Counted from the first letter of the stretch, positions 8,273-18,536 are shown. The stretch is 64,000 nt of DNA from UBA5109 sp964606735 (GCA_964606735.1 CAZSHI010000006.1:1-64000); one strand, 5' to 3'. Translations and numbers: made by a program. The notes: generated from the letters alone by a model not told the origin.

Positions 8273-10681
8273 TCAGCGCCGCTCTAGAAAGACCTCATGT
8301 GCGAACCGGTCAACCTGGATCACGTCATCAGCGGCTGTTTCAGCTGCTTCCAGACGGGTGTACTCGCTTTCATCTATAAAGCCTTTCTGCCTAGCCTTGT
8401 CTGCCAGCGCCAGCCAGTTGTCCTTTTTAAGCGAACCTTCTTTGACCAGGGCTTTGAGCTTTTGCCTGACATCACGGGCATGGATGGATTTGGCAAAAGC
8501 ATCTTCCAGTTTCCCCAGTCCTGGTTTCGAGCTATCCGGAATAAAGACATCGCTGCTCAGCCTGTCAAACAGTGAGCTGTCGTCATCCATCACCTGATTG
8601 ATGACGGCATCTTTCTGCCGGTCACTGACATCGCGATAGCGCTGTCCCCATGGCAGGCAAACCCAGCGCATGCTAAAAGCCATCAGCCGACTGGGAAAAT
8701 TATGCATGATACCGAACAGGGCCTGTTCAATCTGGTATTCGGCATGTGTCAGGGTATAGTCCACCAGCGCCCAGTCTTCTTCATGTCCCTCATCGTGGTA
8801 TCTCTTCAGGGTACAGGAACCGATGTAAAGCCAGGCCAGTGCATCGGCATAGCGCCCACTCAGATATTCCTTGCGCTTCAGGGCACCCGCCAGCGTCAGC
8901 AAACCGATATCCGTCATAAAGGCAAAGGCCGCGCTGAGCCGGTTCAAGCGTTTGTAATGCCGGGCGGCTTTGCCTTTTACTGGCGATGAACCCAGGTGTT
9001 CAAAACTCATGGCCTGCAGCCAAGCCCTTACCTTGTTACTGACCACATGATTAACATGGCCAAAAAATGCCTTGTCGAAGGCTTTCAGATCCTGCGCCTG
9101 AATGGCCTGCAGCTCTTTCAGCAAAAAGGGATGGCAACGCATGGCCCCCTGACCAAAGATGATCAGTGAGCGCGTCAGGATATTCGCGCCTTCCACCGTG
9201 ATGGCAATGGGCAGTGAGGTATAGGTACGCGAGAGCATGTTTCTGGGACCGCGACAGATGGCAGCCCCTCCCTGAATATCCATGGCGTCGTTCATGCTGA
9301 CCCGCAGGGCTTCGGTCAGATATTGTTTGACAATGCCGGATATCACCGAGGGTTTGTTGCCAGCATCGATGGCGGCAGAGGTAATGTTACGGGTAGCGCT
9401 GGTCCAGTAGGCATTGGCAAAAATTCTCGCCAGCGGTGTTCGGATACCCTCAAAATTGGCGATGGGAAGCCCAAACTGTTCACGCAGTGCACTGTATTTG
9501 CCCATGCTGCGTGCGGCGAACTGCGCACCACCGACCCCCAGGGAAGGCAGTGAAATACTGCGCCCCACCGAGAGGCATTCCATCAGCATGCGCCAGCCAT
9601 TACCGACCTGTTCCACACCACCGATAACATAGTCCATGGGGATAAACACATTTTCACCATAGACCGGGCCGTTCTGGAATGGAATCCCCATGGGATCATG
9701 ATGCTCACCTATATGCATACCTGGGGTACTGCGTGGCAGCAGGGCACAGGTAATACCGATGTGTTCTTTATCTCCCAAGAGTCTGTCCGGGTCATGCAGA
9801 TCAAAGGCCAGTCCGACCAGTGTGGCAACGGGGGCCAGGGTGATATAGCGCTTGTTAAAACTGACCCGGATACCCAGCACCTCTTCACCATTGAAGCTAT
9901 CACGGCAAACCAGGCCCTTGCTGCGGCTGTTGGCAGCATCACTGCCAGCATGCGGTTCGGTCAAGGCGAAACAGGGAATTTCCAGCCCCTCTGCCAGACG
10001 TGGCAGATAATGCTGTTTTTGCTCATCGGTACCGTAATAATGCAGAAGTTCGCCCGGGCCCAGGGAGTTCGGCACCATCACGGTGATGGCAGCAGGAATG
10101 CTAACCGTCGAAATCTGTGTAATAACAGCGGCATGGGCACTGGCAGAAAAGCCCAATCCACCGTATTTCTTCTCTATCACCATACCCAGAAAGCGCTCAT
10201 CCTTGATGTATTGCCAGACGGCTTCCGGTAGATCCCGATCCTGGGCAATCTGTTCATCATCCAGCATCGTGCAGAGTTTCTGGACCGGCCCGGCAATAAA
10301 ATCCTGTTCTTCCTGGCTTAGTCCTTCATTGGGAAATGCCAGCAGTTCCTGCCAGCGCGGAGAACCGGAAAACAGTTCCTTGTCCCACCATAAATTACCT
10401 GCCTGCAAGGCGATATTTTCAGTTTCACTGATGGGCGGAATGGCCTTTGCCATGGCTTTCATTATGATACGACTTAGCATCAGGCGCGTTGGAGAAAGCA
10501 GCAGAAACAGGGCTGGCAGCCCAAGAATGATCAGTATCAAATAGGCAACCACGCCATAGGCACTGCTGAAGCCTGCTGCAATAAACAGTATTGTTGCCAG
10601 TAAGAGGCCAGACCAGGTACGACCCCGATAGGGCAGAACAAACAGGCCAAGTATGCCAGCCAGTGCCAGAAGAGTAGCCAT
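8273..10681 (-). CDS. fadE: Acyl-CoA dehydrogenase FadE, long membrane-associated type
   Basis: FadE carries out the first oxidation of fatty acyl-CoA in beta-oxidation, using FAD. The 802-residue protein matches the long E. coli FadE type (814): two hydrophobic segments within the first 65 residues, then an acyl-CoA dehydrogenase core (substrate and flavin blocks such as CFALTEPHAGSDAAN and the YGTDEQKQHYLP motif) and the extended C-terminal DUF1974-type region. It is the last gene of the leftward fatty-acid operon, 50 bases after the dehydrogenase/hydratase gene. Expression is probably set at the operon head; no operator was identified. Confidence 0.95.
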   Translation of the reverse strand: MATLLALAGILGLFVLPYRGRTWSGLLLATILFIAAGFSSAYGVVAYLILIILGLPALFLLLSPTRLMLSRIIMKAMAKAIPPISETENIALQAGNLWWDKELFSGSPRWQELLAFPNEGLSQEEQDFIAGPVQKLCTMLDDEQIAQDRDLPEAVWQYIKDERFLGMVIEKKYGGLGFSASAHAAVITQISTVSIPAAITVMVPNSLGPGELLHYYGTDEQKQHYLPRLAEGLEIPCFALTEPHAGSDAANSRSKGLVCRDSFNGEEVLGIRVSFNKRYITLAPVATLVGLAFDLHDPDRLLGDKEHIGITCALLPRSTPGMHIGEHHDPMGIPFQNGPVYGENVFIPMDYVIGGVEQVGNGWRMLMECLSVGRSISLPSLGVGGAQFAARSMGKYSALREQFGLPIANFEGIRTPLARIFANAYWTSATRNITSAAIDAGNKPSVISGIVKQYLTEALRVSMNDAMDIQGGAAICRGPRNMLSRTYTSLPIAITVEGANILTRSLIIFGQGAMRCHPFLLKELQAIQAQDLKAFDKAFFGHVNHVVSNKVRAWLQAMSFEHLGSSPVKGKAARHYKRLNRLSAAFAFMTDIGLLTLAGALKRKEYLSGRYADALAWLYIGSCTLKRYHDEGHEEDWALVDYTLTHAEYQIEQALFGIMHNFPSRLMAFSMRWVCLPWGQRYRDVSDRQKDAVINQVMDDDSSLFDRLSSDVFIPDSSKPGLGKLEDAFAKSIHARDVRQKLKALVKEGSLKKDNWLALADKARQKGFIDESEYTRLEAAETAADDVIQVDRFAHEVFLERR

Positions 10682-10731
10682 GCTTCAGTTCCTCATATCC
10701 ACGTTAATTGTTTGCCGTTAAAAACCCAACA

Positions 10732-13062
10732 CTAATTGCGCAAGGGCTTGCCCTTGAACAGCATGTGCGAAACCCGCGCTTTGGTTTTTTTCATCCCTGC
10801 CAGCTTCACCAGCGCATCACGCTCCAGGGCAAGAATGCTGTCTTCGGATAATTCATCATTCAAATCCGTCTCAGCTCCACTGAGCACCCGGGCCAGTTCA
10901 CCGGCAATGACATGATCGTGTGATGAAACCAGACCCCGTTTCTCCAGCGAGGCAACAGCCATGTCCAGTGCTGTCTTGCCTGTCGGACCCGGTAGTTTGA
11001 CAGGTACTTCTTCCGGCGCCTGATAATCCTCTGCCAGTGCTAGCACTTTTTGTTTGGCGGCATCCAGCAAACGGTCGCGATTCATCACGATCTCATCCTG
11101 CTCCCGTAAAAATAACAGGCTCTTTGCCTCCTGTGCCGAGCTGGAAACCTTGGCCATGGCAATGGTCTCGAAGCATTGGCTGACCGCCGGCATCGGACCC
11201 TTTTTAATCGTGTCAGACGCTTTGGCGCGCAGCAGCATTTCCTTGCAACCGCCCCAGCCAGGCACAATGCCAACGCCGGTTTCTACCAGACCAATATAGG
11301 ATTCGGCATGCGCCACAATCGCATCACAATGCAGCAAGACCTCACAACCCCCTCCCAGCGCCATGCCGGAAGGTGCAGCGACAACCGGAAAGTGGCTGTA
11401 TTTCATGCGCTTGAGGGTGAACTGCCCCTGACGTAGTATCCAGCGAATGGCAAAACCCAGATGCAGCTTTGCGGCTGCCAGCAGCATCAACAGGTTGGCG
11501 CCAACTGAAAAATTACTGCCCTCGTTATAAATTACCAGCCCCTTGAATTTCTGCCGGGAAACCAGCTTCAGGCTGCGAGTCAGCAGACGCATGGTGAAGG
11601 GGTTAAGTGAATTCATCTTGGAATGGAATTCCAGGCAGGCAACACCATCGCCGATATCCCAGAGGCTGGCCTGAGAATTGCGCAGGAGCGCCTTCCCGGC
11701 ACGCTTCACATCTTCCAGGAGCAGGACTGCCTCCGCCCGCTGAACGTTCTGGTAATCACCCTGCACATCCAGGTATTGCAGCTTGCCGGCCTTGTTGCGA
11801 TAAAAACTGCGTCCATCTGCCAGGCCCAGCAAGCCGGCTACGGCTTTGCCGTCTTTCTCCAATCGCTCGATAAACCATTCAGTACCCAGCTCATCAATCA
11901 GCTGAAAAGGCCCCTTCTTCCAGTTGTAGCCCAGACGCATGGCCCGGTCCACCGACTCAATATCATCGGCAATTTCAGGCACCAGCGAAGCGGCATAGCT
12001 GAGAGTTTCTGACATCACTTCCCAGGCATAACGACCGAGATCGGAATCATGACTGAGTAAGGCCCGCAGGCCACCCTTCTTGCTTGCCTTCAGAGCCTTG
12101 GGTTTGGGACGCTTCGCCACTGACCATTCCAGTGTGTTTAGGTCCAGTACTTCCTTGGTCTTTTCGCCATCCGTGCTGAGCCGGTAAAAACCGCCCTTGC
12201 CCTTGCGACCGGTATAGCCCTGCTCGATCAGTTTTCCAATCAGTTCCGGCATGGGTCCCAGTCTGCGAAAGGCATCCTCGGCCGGCAGGCTTTGAGAAAA
12301 GGACTCAAACAGATGCGGCATCAAATCCAGGCCAACCAGATCCACCAGCCCAAAAACACCGGTTTTGGGAATACCGGCTGGGCGACTCAGGGCTGCATCG
12401 GCCTCCTCCACACTGATCTGCATGGCTATGGCCTTGCTGACCGCAGCATGTATCCAAAAAGTGCCGATACGGTTGGCAATAAATCCGGGGCTGTCGTTGC
12501 AATCCACCAAACTTTTTCCCAGACGCAAATCAGCGAAGTCACGAATACGCTGTACCTGCTCCTGTTTGCTGGCCTGGCCAACAACGATTTCGAGTAGACG
12601 CATGTAGCGTGGCGGATTGAAAAAATGGGTAATCAGGAAATCACCCTGCAGACTTTCGGACATGCCCTGAGTTAGCTGCTTAAGTGGCAGGGTTGAGGTA
12701 TTGGATGAAACAATGGACCCGGCCTTGCGGTGCTCATCCAGTTTTTTATACAGCGACTGCTTGATATCCAGTCGCTCTACAACCACCTCGATAATCCAGT
12801 CACAGCTTGCCAGCTGCTCCAGATCATCTTCCAGGTTGCCACAAGTGATCAGCTTGCTCGCACTTTCCTGCATGAATGCTGCCGGCCTGTCCTTACTCAG
12901 CTTCTGCAATGCCGATTCAGCCAGCCGGTTTCGTGAGCCTTCGCCCTGCGGAACAATATCCAGCAGAATGACCTCCAGGCCCGCATTGGCAATCTGGGCT
13001 GCGATGCCACTCCCCATCACGCCGGAACCGATGACGGCAACTTTTTCAATAGCAGCAGACAT
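10732..13062 (-). CDS. 3-hydroxyacyl-CoA dehydrogenase / enoyl-CoA hydratase fusion
   Basis: This bifunctional beta-oxidation enzyme has the dehydrogenase first: a Rossmann motif GSGVMGSGIAAQIANAG near the N-terminus, NAD-binding and C-terminal HAD domains, then a C-terminal crotonase domain. That order is the reverse of E. coli FadB/FadJ. In the crotonase part GGGCE and GLVETGVGIVPGWGG keep both catalytic glutamates. I moved the start 24 codons inward from the longest frame, to the ATG giving MSAAIEKV, because AGAGG lies upstream of it and the Rossmann motif then starts where expected; length is 776. It follows the thiolase by 17 bases and is presumably its partner in the complex. Confidence 0.93.
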   Translation of the reverse strand: MSAAIEKVAVIGSGVMGSGIAAQIANAGLEVILLDIVPQGEGSRNRLAESALQKLSKDRPAAFMQESASKLITCGNLEDDLEQLASCDWIIEVVVERLDIKQSLYKKLDEHRKAGSIVSSNTSTLPLKQLTQGMSESLQGDFLITHFFNPPRYMRLLEIVVGQASKQEQVQRIRDFADLRLGKSLVDCNDSPGFIANRIGTFWIHAAVSKAIAMQISVEEADAALSRPAGIPKTGVFGLVDLVGLDLMPHLFESFSQSLPAEDAFRRLGPMPELIGKLIEQGYTGRKGKGGFYRLSTDGEKTKEVLDLNTLEWSVAKRPKPKALKASKKGGLRALLSHDSDLGRYAWEVMSETLSYAASLVPEIADDIESVDRAMRLGYNWKKGPFQLIDELGTEWFIERLEKDGKAVAGLLGLADGRSFYRNKAGKLQYLDVQGDYQNVQRAEAVLLLEDVKRAGKALLRNSQASLWDIGDGVACLEFHSKMNSLNPFTMRLLTRSLKLVSRQKFKGLVIYNEGSNFSVGANLLMLLAAAKLHLGFAIRWILRQGQFTLKRMKYSHFPVVAAPSGMALGGGCEVLLHCDAIVAHAESYIGLVETGVGIVPGWGGCKEMLLRAKASDTIKKGPMPAVSQCFETIAMAKVSSSAQEAKSLLFLREQDEIVMNRDRLLDAAKQKVLALAEDYQAPEEVPVKLPGPTGKTALDMAVASLEKRGLVSSHDHVIAGELARVLSGAETDLNDELSEDSILALERDALVKLAGMKKTKARVSHMLFKGKPLRN

Positions 13063-13079
13063 GAATTCGTTTTCCTCTC

Positions 13080-14246
13080 TCAGTCTCTTATCGCTTCCAG
13101 GATGGTGGCAATCCCCTGCCCACCACCAATGCACTGGGTTGCCAATGCATATTGTCCGCCTTCACGTTGCATAATCTGGGCCGCCTTGGCAGTAATACGG
13201 GCACCGGTTGCTCCCAGTGGATGCCCCAATGCCAGCGCGCCACCATCGATATTGACTTTGTCCCTCAAGCTGTTTTCCGGATCCAGTTCCTGCAGAACCG
13301 CTAGTGACTGTGAGGCAAAGGCTTCATTCAGCTCAATCACGTCCATCTGTTCTAGACTCAAACCAGCACGGCGTAAAGCCTTGCGGGTAGATTCCACCGG
13401 ACCGATACCCATGATTTCCGGCTGACAGCCTGACACGGCAAAAGACCTGATTTTCGCCAGCTTCTGCAGATGGTGTGCATCAGCATAGGCCTCGGTACAG
13501 ACCAGCACGGCAACTGCACCATCTGTCAGCGGTGATGATGTCCCCGCCGTCACCGAGCCTTTTTCGGAAAATGCGGGTTTCAGTTCAAACAGGCTTTTGG
13601 TGTCGGTTTCCGGTCTGATACAAGAATCCAGCTCTACGGGACCCTGGGCTGTCTCAATCGTCACTATTTCATCACTGAGTCTACCCTCTTCACGTGCCCT
13701 GGCGGCTTTTTGATGACTTTCCAAGGCGAAGCTGTCCTGCGCCTCGCGTGAAATCATGTATTTCTGTGCCATGTTTTCAGCCGTATCACCCATCCCGATA
13801 TAGGCCTGCGGATAGGACTCATACAGCCCGGGATGCGGCATCGGGTTATAACCGACCATCGGTACTCGCGACATGCTTTCAACGCCGGCACAAATAAAGG
13901 CCTCGCCGGCATTCATCTGAATGGCACCCGCCGCCATGTGAATGGCCTGCATGGAAGAACCACAAAAGCGGTTAACCGTTGTGCCGGCTACGGAGCGTGG
14001 CAAATCAGCCAGGAAAGTCACCAGCCGGGCGATATTGAAACCCTGCTCTGCTTCGGGGAAGGCACAACCCATGATCAGGTCTTCCAGGTCCTGGACCTCA
14101 ACACCTGTGCGCTGCACCAGCGCTTTGACAACCTGGGCTGCCAGTTCATCAGGCCTTACCCTGGCCAGCTGACCCTTGAAGGCCGGTGTAAAGGGAGAGC
14201 GGACATAACCCGCCAGCACCACGGTTTTTGTGGGTTCAGTACTCAT
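13080..14246 (-). CDS. Acetyl-CoA C-acyltransferase (3-ketoacyl-CoA thiolase)
   Basis: The thiolase cleaves 3-ketoacyl-CoA to acetyl-CoA and a shortened acyl-CoA, the last step of beta-oxidation. The 388 residues include the acyl-accepting cysteine Cys95 in NRFCGSSM, the catalytic histidine in GHPLGATG (about 342) and the second cysteine in TQCIGGGQG (about 372). Length and motifs fit the FadA/FadI group. It lies 3 bases after fadD and 17 bases before the dehydrogenase/hydratase fusion, so the two subunits of the beta-oxidation complex are encoded side by side, thiolase first. Confidence 0.94.
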   Translation of the reverse strand: MSTEPTKTVVLAGYVRSPFTPAFKGQLARVRPDELAAQVVKALVQRTGVEVQDLEDLIMGCAFPEAEQGFNIARLVTFLADLPRSVAGTTVNRFCGSSMQAIHMAAGAIQMNAGEAFICAGVESMSRVPMVGYNPMPHPGLYESYPQAYIGMGDTAENMAQKYMISREAQDSFALESHQKAARAREEGRLSDEIVTIETAQGPVELDSCIRPETDTKSLFELKPAFSEKGSVTAGTSSPLTDGAVAVLVCTEAYADAHHLQKLAKIRSFAVSGCQPEIMGIGPVESTRKALRRAGLSLEQMDVIELNEAFASQSLAVLQELDPENSLRDKVNIDGGALALGHPLGATGARITAKAAQIMQREGGQYALATQCIGGGQGIATILEAIRD

Positions 14247-14249
14247 GCA

Positions 14250-15953
14250 TTATTCCTCTGTCATGTTCCTCTTTCTGGCTTCTTCTTCCAGCAAGGCTTT
14301 TTTTGAGGGTTTCCCTATTAATGTCTTGGGGAGCTCCTGACGAATTTCAATGCTATCAGGCATTTCTATGGGATTAAGTTGATCTTCAGCAAAGCTGAAC
14401 AGTTCATCAATATCAAGATCTTTACCGGGTTTGGCTTTGACGAAGACCTTGGGCGCTTCACCTTTTTGCGCATCGGGTATACCGATTGCAATGACTTCAG
14501 CAATATCCGGATGCCTGTAAAAAGCATCTTCAATGACGCGTGGATACACATTGTAGCCATTGGTGATGATGATATCCTTCAGGCGATCAGTCAGATAAAC
14601 ATAACCTTCGGCATCCATGTAACCAAGGTCCCCGGTGCACAGCCAGCCATCAGCCAACAGCGTCGCTGCACTTTCCTCGGCTCGATTCCAGTAGCCCTGC
14701 ATAACCTGGGGGCCACGCACCAGAAACTGCCCCACCTTACCTTCGTCCTGTAGCAGATTGATATCCTCAATCTGGCGAAAGCTCACTTCGGTACCCGGCA
14801 GTGGCAGACCAATGGAGCCTGGTCTACCACCATTATGCGCCGGATTACAGGTGACGACGGGTGATGCTTCACTCAAGCCATAGCCTTCTATCAATACACA
14901 GTGGCTGTTTTCCTCGAAGCTGCGCTTAACTTCCAGCGGTAGGGCTGCACCACCACAAATACCATAACGTAAAGAATCAAGACGGTAATGATCACGTCTT
15001 GCGTAGTTGTTAATCGCATTGAAGATGGCAGGCACACCCGGGAAAATGGTGATGCCCGCGTCATCGATCAGATCAAGACACTGCTTGAGCTCAAAACGTG
15101 GCAGCATGTAAATTTCCGCACCGGAACGCAAAGCCAGGTTCATCGACACCGTCATGGAAAACACATGAAAAAAGGGCAGCACAGCCAGAAATTTTTCCTG
15201 CCCTGAGAGTTTCTCGCCCTGCTGCAACCAGAGATTAACCTGCTCGGTATTACTGAGCACATTGCTGTGCGTCAGCATGGCCGCCTTGGGGATGCCGGTG
15301 GTACCTCCGGTATACTGGAACAGGGCCAGATCCTTGTCAGGTTCAACAGGCACCGGCTCGGGTTTTTCACCAAATCCGATCAGCGTCTCGTAGGAATGCA
15401 ATTTGGCACTTTCATCGGGGTGAACAAACTGGAAAAATTTGAAAATCTTCAGCAGTGTCCTTTTAGTGGGCGGCAGAACATCTGCCAGTGGACAAAATAT
15501 AATGGAATCAAGTATCCCTTTTTCCAGACAGGGATAGACCTTGTTAAAAATGAATTTCAAGTCCAGCGTCACCATCATGCTGATGCCACTGTCATTTACC
15601 TGCTGTTCGATTTCCCTGGCGGTATAAAGAATATTGAAATTCACCACCACAGCACCTGCCTTGAGGGCGGCAATATAGGCAATGACATAATAGGGTGAAT
15701 TAGGCAGGCAAAGGCCGATTCTGTCTGTTTTTTTCACCCCGAGCTGCTGCAGACCAGCAGCAAAACGGTTAACCAGATCAAGCACTTCGGCGTAGCTGAA
15801 TTTACTACCCAGAAAATCCAGACAGGGCCGCTGCGGGTAAGCATCTGCGCTGTCTTCCAGAATCCGGTACACCGGCGCGTCTACAGCCTCCAGCTGCCAG
15901 TCAAGCTCAGGCGGATAGGCGTCGTGCCAGGGCGGGGCTTTATTTAATTTCAT
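14250..15953 (-). CDS. fadD: Long-chain fatty acid--CoA ligase
   Basis: FadD activates fatty acids to acyl-CoA through an acyl-adenylate. The ANL-superfamily motifs are clear: the P-loop-like YTGGTTGIPKAAML, GYGLSEASPVV, the TGDLGYMD motif with its ribose-binding Asp, and a C-terminal lysine motif in PKTLIGKPSKK. I start at the seventh codon of the longest frame (MKLNKAPP): it has AGGGAG eight bases upstream, and its ATG overlaps the TGA of the preceding gene in ATGA, a translational coupling arrangement. The protein then has 567 residues. It is second in the fatty-acid operon, immediately before the thiolase. Confidence 0.92.
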   Translation of the reverse strand: MKLNKAPPWHDAYPPELDWQLEAVDAPVYRILEDSADAYPQRPCLDFLGSKFSYAEVLDLVNRFAAGLQQLGVKKTDRIGLCLPNSPYYVIAYIAALKAGAVVVNFNILYTAREIEQQVNDSGISMMVTLDLKFIFNKVYPCLEKGILDSIIFCPLADVLPPTKRTLLKIFKFFQFVHPDESAKLHSYETLIGFGEKPEPVPVEPDKDLALFQYTGGTTGIPKAAMLTHSNVLSNTEQVNLWLQQGEKLSGQEKFLAVLPFFHVFSMTVSMNLALRSGAEIYMLPRFELKQCLDLIDDAGITIFPGVPAIFNAINNYARRDHYRLDSLRYGICGGAALPLEVKRSFEENSHCVLIEGYGLSEASPVVTCNPAHNGGRPGSIGLPLPGTEVSFRQIEDINLLQDEGKVGQFLVRGPQVMQGYWNRAEESAATLLADGWLCTGDLGYMDAEGYVYLTDRLKDIIITNGYNVYPRVIEDAFYRHPDIAEVIAIGIPDAQKGEAPKVFVKAKPGKDLDIDELFSFAEDQLNPIEMPDSIEIRQELPKTLIGKPSKKALLEEEARKRNMTEE

Positions 15954-18262
15954 CTCTGTTCTCCCTGACATGACACTTTATGTCTGGCAAAAAACTCATC
16001 CAGCACCTGCCAGGTATCGCCCAGCTGCCTTTTGATCAGGTGATGCTGATCAGAATGCAGCCAGTGCAGCTTTTTGTCACGGGAACTGACTTTCTCATAA
16101 ATGATATCGGCACTTTCCGGCTCCACCACAGGGTCTTCATCACTTTGCACAATGAGTAAGGGGATGTTCACCGAAGACAATTTCTTGCGGGCTTTGTCCG
16201 TCAAAGAAAACAGCTCTGCCAGCGAACTGATCGGCATGTGCTGGTAATTGGTATCCGGGTTTTCCGTATTTGATTTTCGATAATTCATGATGCCATCCAC
16301 TTTTGGAAAGACCTTCACCACCCGGTTCGCACGGTCCAGAAAGGGCGCAAAATACAGTTTCTTGTCCTGCAGCTTCATGGCGGAGCAGACACTGGCCATA
16401 GCCGCCAGTTTAGGTGCCTGGGTACTGGCCAGCAGGAGCCCCAGCGTTCCCCCGGTACTGAAACCCAGCAGATAAACTTCTGTTGATAGCGCAGCCAGAA
16501 TTTCAAAGTTGCGCTGCACGGAAGCGTACCAGTCCTGCCAGCTTCTGGTATTCAGATCATAGGGAGAAGTACCATGACCACTGAGCCGCATGCCCAGCAC
16601 ATTGTAGCCCTGTTGATAGAGATGCTCGCCATAATTGAGCAGTTCGGCCGGTGAGGCAATGAAACCATGAATTAAGAGAACGCCCGGCGCATTTTCCTTG
16701 TGCATCAAGAGGTAGGGTTCACGTGGTTTGCTGGCCGTTTCATGGCGATTAAGCTCGTCATATTCTGGTTTGCTGTATTTTTCCGTTTCCCAGGCATATT
16801 CACGCAGCTCATCATCCCAGCGTTTGTATGCCAGCCCTGGCTGGTCATTTCCAATCGCCATATCCAGTGCCAGCATGACTGAAATTTTGACTTCAGCGAT
16901 TGGTTCCACCTCGTTGGCATTAACCAGTACCGGGTTATGCAGACGAATGGCATCCCGCTCGTGCTCGTGCAGGAGTTTTTCACTGAAGTAATAACACTTA
17001 TCATCACTGCTGACCAGTTCAGTATGGGTACTCGTCTTGAAAAACTGTGCCAGGTGCGCGCCTTTGCCTTCCAGCAGTCGACGATATTTTTCGGGTTTGG
17101 ATAATGAATAATGCAAATGCACATCCGGCAGGTTTTGTAATTCTTTGACACTCAGGTAAAGAGCACGATGAAACTCATCCTTGCGGGCTGTGCGCTGATC
17201 CCGTTCCAGATAGGTATAAATCAGTACGGAGGCCAGGTGTGCAACATTGATGGTGACACCCTTGTAGATACCCTGGATGTAGGCATCCCTAATTTTGTTG
17301 GTTTCACGGTAGATAACACGGCCCAGCAATCGCTCTGACCAGGTTTCTGTGCGTTTTTTCAGGCTGAAAAAGTCATCGAGGGAATAGATTGAGAGGAAGT
17401 AGGACTTCACCAGCCTGTCTTCCCACCATGACCACTTGTGATGCGCACGGATTGGTTCACCCAGGCGAATATCCATATCCGTATCCTTGAACAGGATGTT
17501 GCCTTCAATAATCACTTCTTCGAGGGCGCGCGGTGAAATTTCTCCGGAAAACAGTTTCATTCCTTTTGACAGGACATTTGAGCCCAGCCGTATCGGACTG
17601 AAAGTGATGGTACCCGGAACAATCAGTGTCGGCTTTTCTACACTCAGCCAGAGCTGCTCATGATTTTTGAATTCAAGCGCCTTACACCAGTGATCCAGGC
17701 GGGCTTGATCATTGGCCTTGAACAGTTCCCTGATGCGGTGCTTGAACAGGTCCAGCGTTAGGGCCAGCACAGCAGCACCGGTATGGTGTTTTCTGAAACT
17801 TTTCAGCGAATGGGAAAAAATACCAAACTGCCCTTCTTCATCGATTACCTGCTTGCTCTTGATCATGCGACCTTCAGGAAATATGACCACCTTACGTCCT
17901 TTCAGCAATTCGGCGGCCAGGAAGGGCAAGAGTCCGTACATATCGTTGGGCACCGCCCCTGCTCCAAGTAAAAAACGGCCCAGTTTTTCATTGTTAAACA
18001 GGTTGTGATCGGCAATAGTGCGGGTGAACTGTCGCAGGTTTTTGTAGAACAGGTAAACCGGTATTACGGTTTCAAAACGGGCGAAATGATTGAAGAGAAA
18101 AATCTGCCCCTGCTCCAGCGTATCACGCTCGGCATGCAGATAAAGTTTTATACCCAGGTAATCTTCAAGAAGGTCGAAAATTTTCAGACACTTCTCATAG
18201 GTGTCAAGATTGAATTGCAGATCCTCTCTGCTGATTACCTTTTCATTTGATTCGTCTGACAT
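15950..18262 (-). CDS. Acyltransferase (PlsC-like)-alpha/beta hydrolase fusion protein
   Basis: This 770-residue protein joins two lipid-enzyme domains. The N-terminal part (to about 350) resembles glycerolipid acyltransferases: NHFARFE at 58-64 is a variant of the catalytic HX4D box with Glu in place of Asp, and FPEGR at 128-132 is the phosphate-binding motif III. The C-terminal part (about 520-770) is an alpha/beta hydrolase with IHGF at 531-534, nucleophile elbow GFSTGG with Ser602, an acid near Asp708-Asp710 and His740/His741. No membrane helix is obvious. It is first in the operon with fadD, thiolase, FadB-like and fadE genes, so it likely handles acyl chains: perhaps releasing fatty acids from lipids, remodelling them, or both. 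The true substrate is unknown. Confidence 0.82.
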   Translation of the reverse strand: MSDESNEKVISREDLQFNLDTYEKCLKIFDLLEDYLGIKLYLHAERDTLEQGQIFLFNHFARFETVIPVYLFYKNLRQFTRTIADHNLFNNEKLGRFLLGAGAVPNDMYGLLPFLAAELLKGRKVVIFPEGRMIKSKQVIDEEGQFGIFSHSLKSFRKHHTGAAVLALTLDLFKHRIRELFKANDQARLDHWCKALEFKNHEQLWLSVEKPTLIVPGTITFSPIRLGSNVLSKGMKLFSGEISPRALEEVIIEGNILFKDTDMDIRLGEPIRAHHKWSWWEDRLVKSYFLSIYSLDDFFSLKKRTETWSERLLGRVIYRETNKIRDAYIQGIYKGVTINVAHLASVLIYTYLERDQRTARKDEFHRALYLSVKELQNLPDVHLHYSLSKPEKYRRLLEGKGAHLAQFFKTSTHTELVSSDDKCYYFSEKLLHEHERDAIRLHNPVLVNANEVEPIAEVKISVMLALDMAIGNDQPGLAYKRWDDELREYAWETEKYSKPEYDELNRHETASKPREPYLLMHKENAPGVLLIHGFIASPAELLNYGEHLYQQGYNVLGMRLSGHGTSPYDLNTRSWQDWYASVQRNFEILAALSTEVYLLGFSTGGTLGLLLASTQAPKLAAMASVCSAMKLQDKKLYFAPFLDRANRVVKVFPKVDGIMNYRKSNTENPDTNYQHMPISSLAELFSLTDKARKKLSSVNIPLLIVQSDEDPVVEPESADIIYEKVSSRDKKLHWLHSDQHHLIKRQLGDTWQVLDEFFARHKVSCQGEQR

Positions 18263-18485
18263 ATCTGCTGTCCATTGTAGGACATCAAGCTCGCTCTTGC
18301 TTTCCCTAAAGCCTAGTGTATTGCAAAGCCCCTAGTGAAGATATCATCGGCACCGAATAATGTGCGCCAGCAGAAACTTTGATGCTCACGCGGACAGACG
18401 AAGATCCATGGCAGATGCATGGAAAAATTGTGTTACAGGAAACCCCGACTGCACATTGCTTTACTGCAGACAGTGATGCAGGATA

Positions 18486-18529
18486 TTGTCCAGTACAATT
18501 AAAACCATCTAATAACAGCACCACAGGAG
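18486..18529 (+). promoter_or_regulatory. Likely promoter and ribosome binding site of the FAH-family gene
   Basis: TTGTCC at 18486-18491 and TAATAA at 18510-18515 are separated by 18 bases, a plausible sigma-70 promoter. A strong AGGAG at 18525-18529 stands seven bases before the ATG. The leader would be only about 15 bases. The rest of the gap back to the divergent acyltransferase gene (from 18263) holds no gene that I can see; the fatty-acid operon promoter must also lie there but could not be assigned. Confidence 0.4.
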
Positions 18530-18536
18530 ACTGATA

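Noticed and set aside
10732..13134. 24-codon N-terminal extension of the hydroxyacyl-CoA dehydrogenase
   Set aside because: It reads MHWWWAGDCHHPG, overlaps the thiolase stop, and does not match the family; a good ribosome binding site precedes the internal ATG at 13062.
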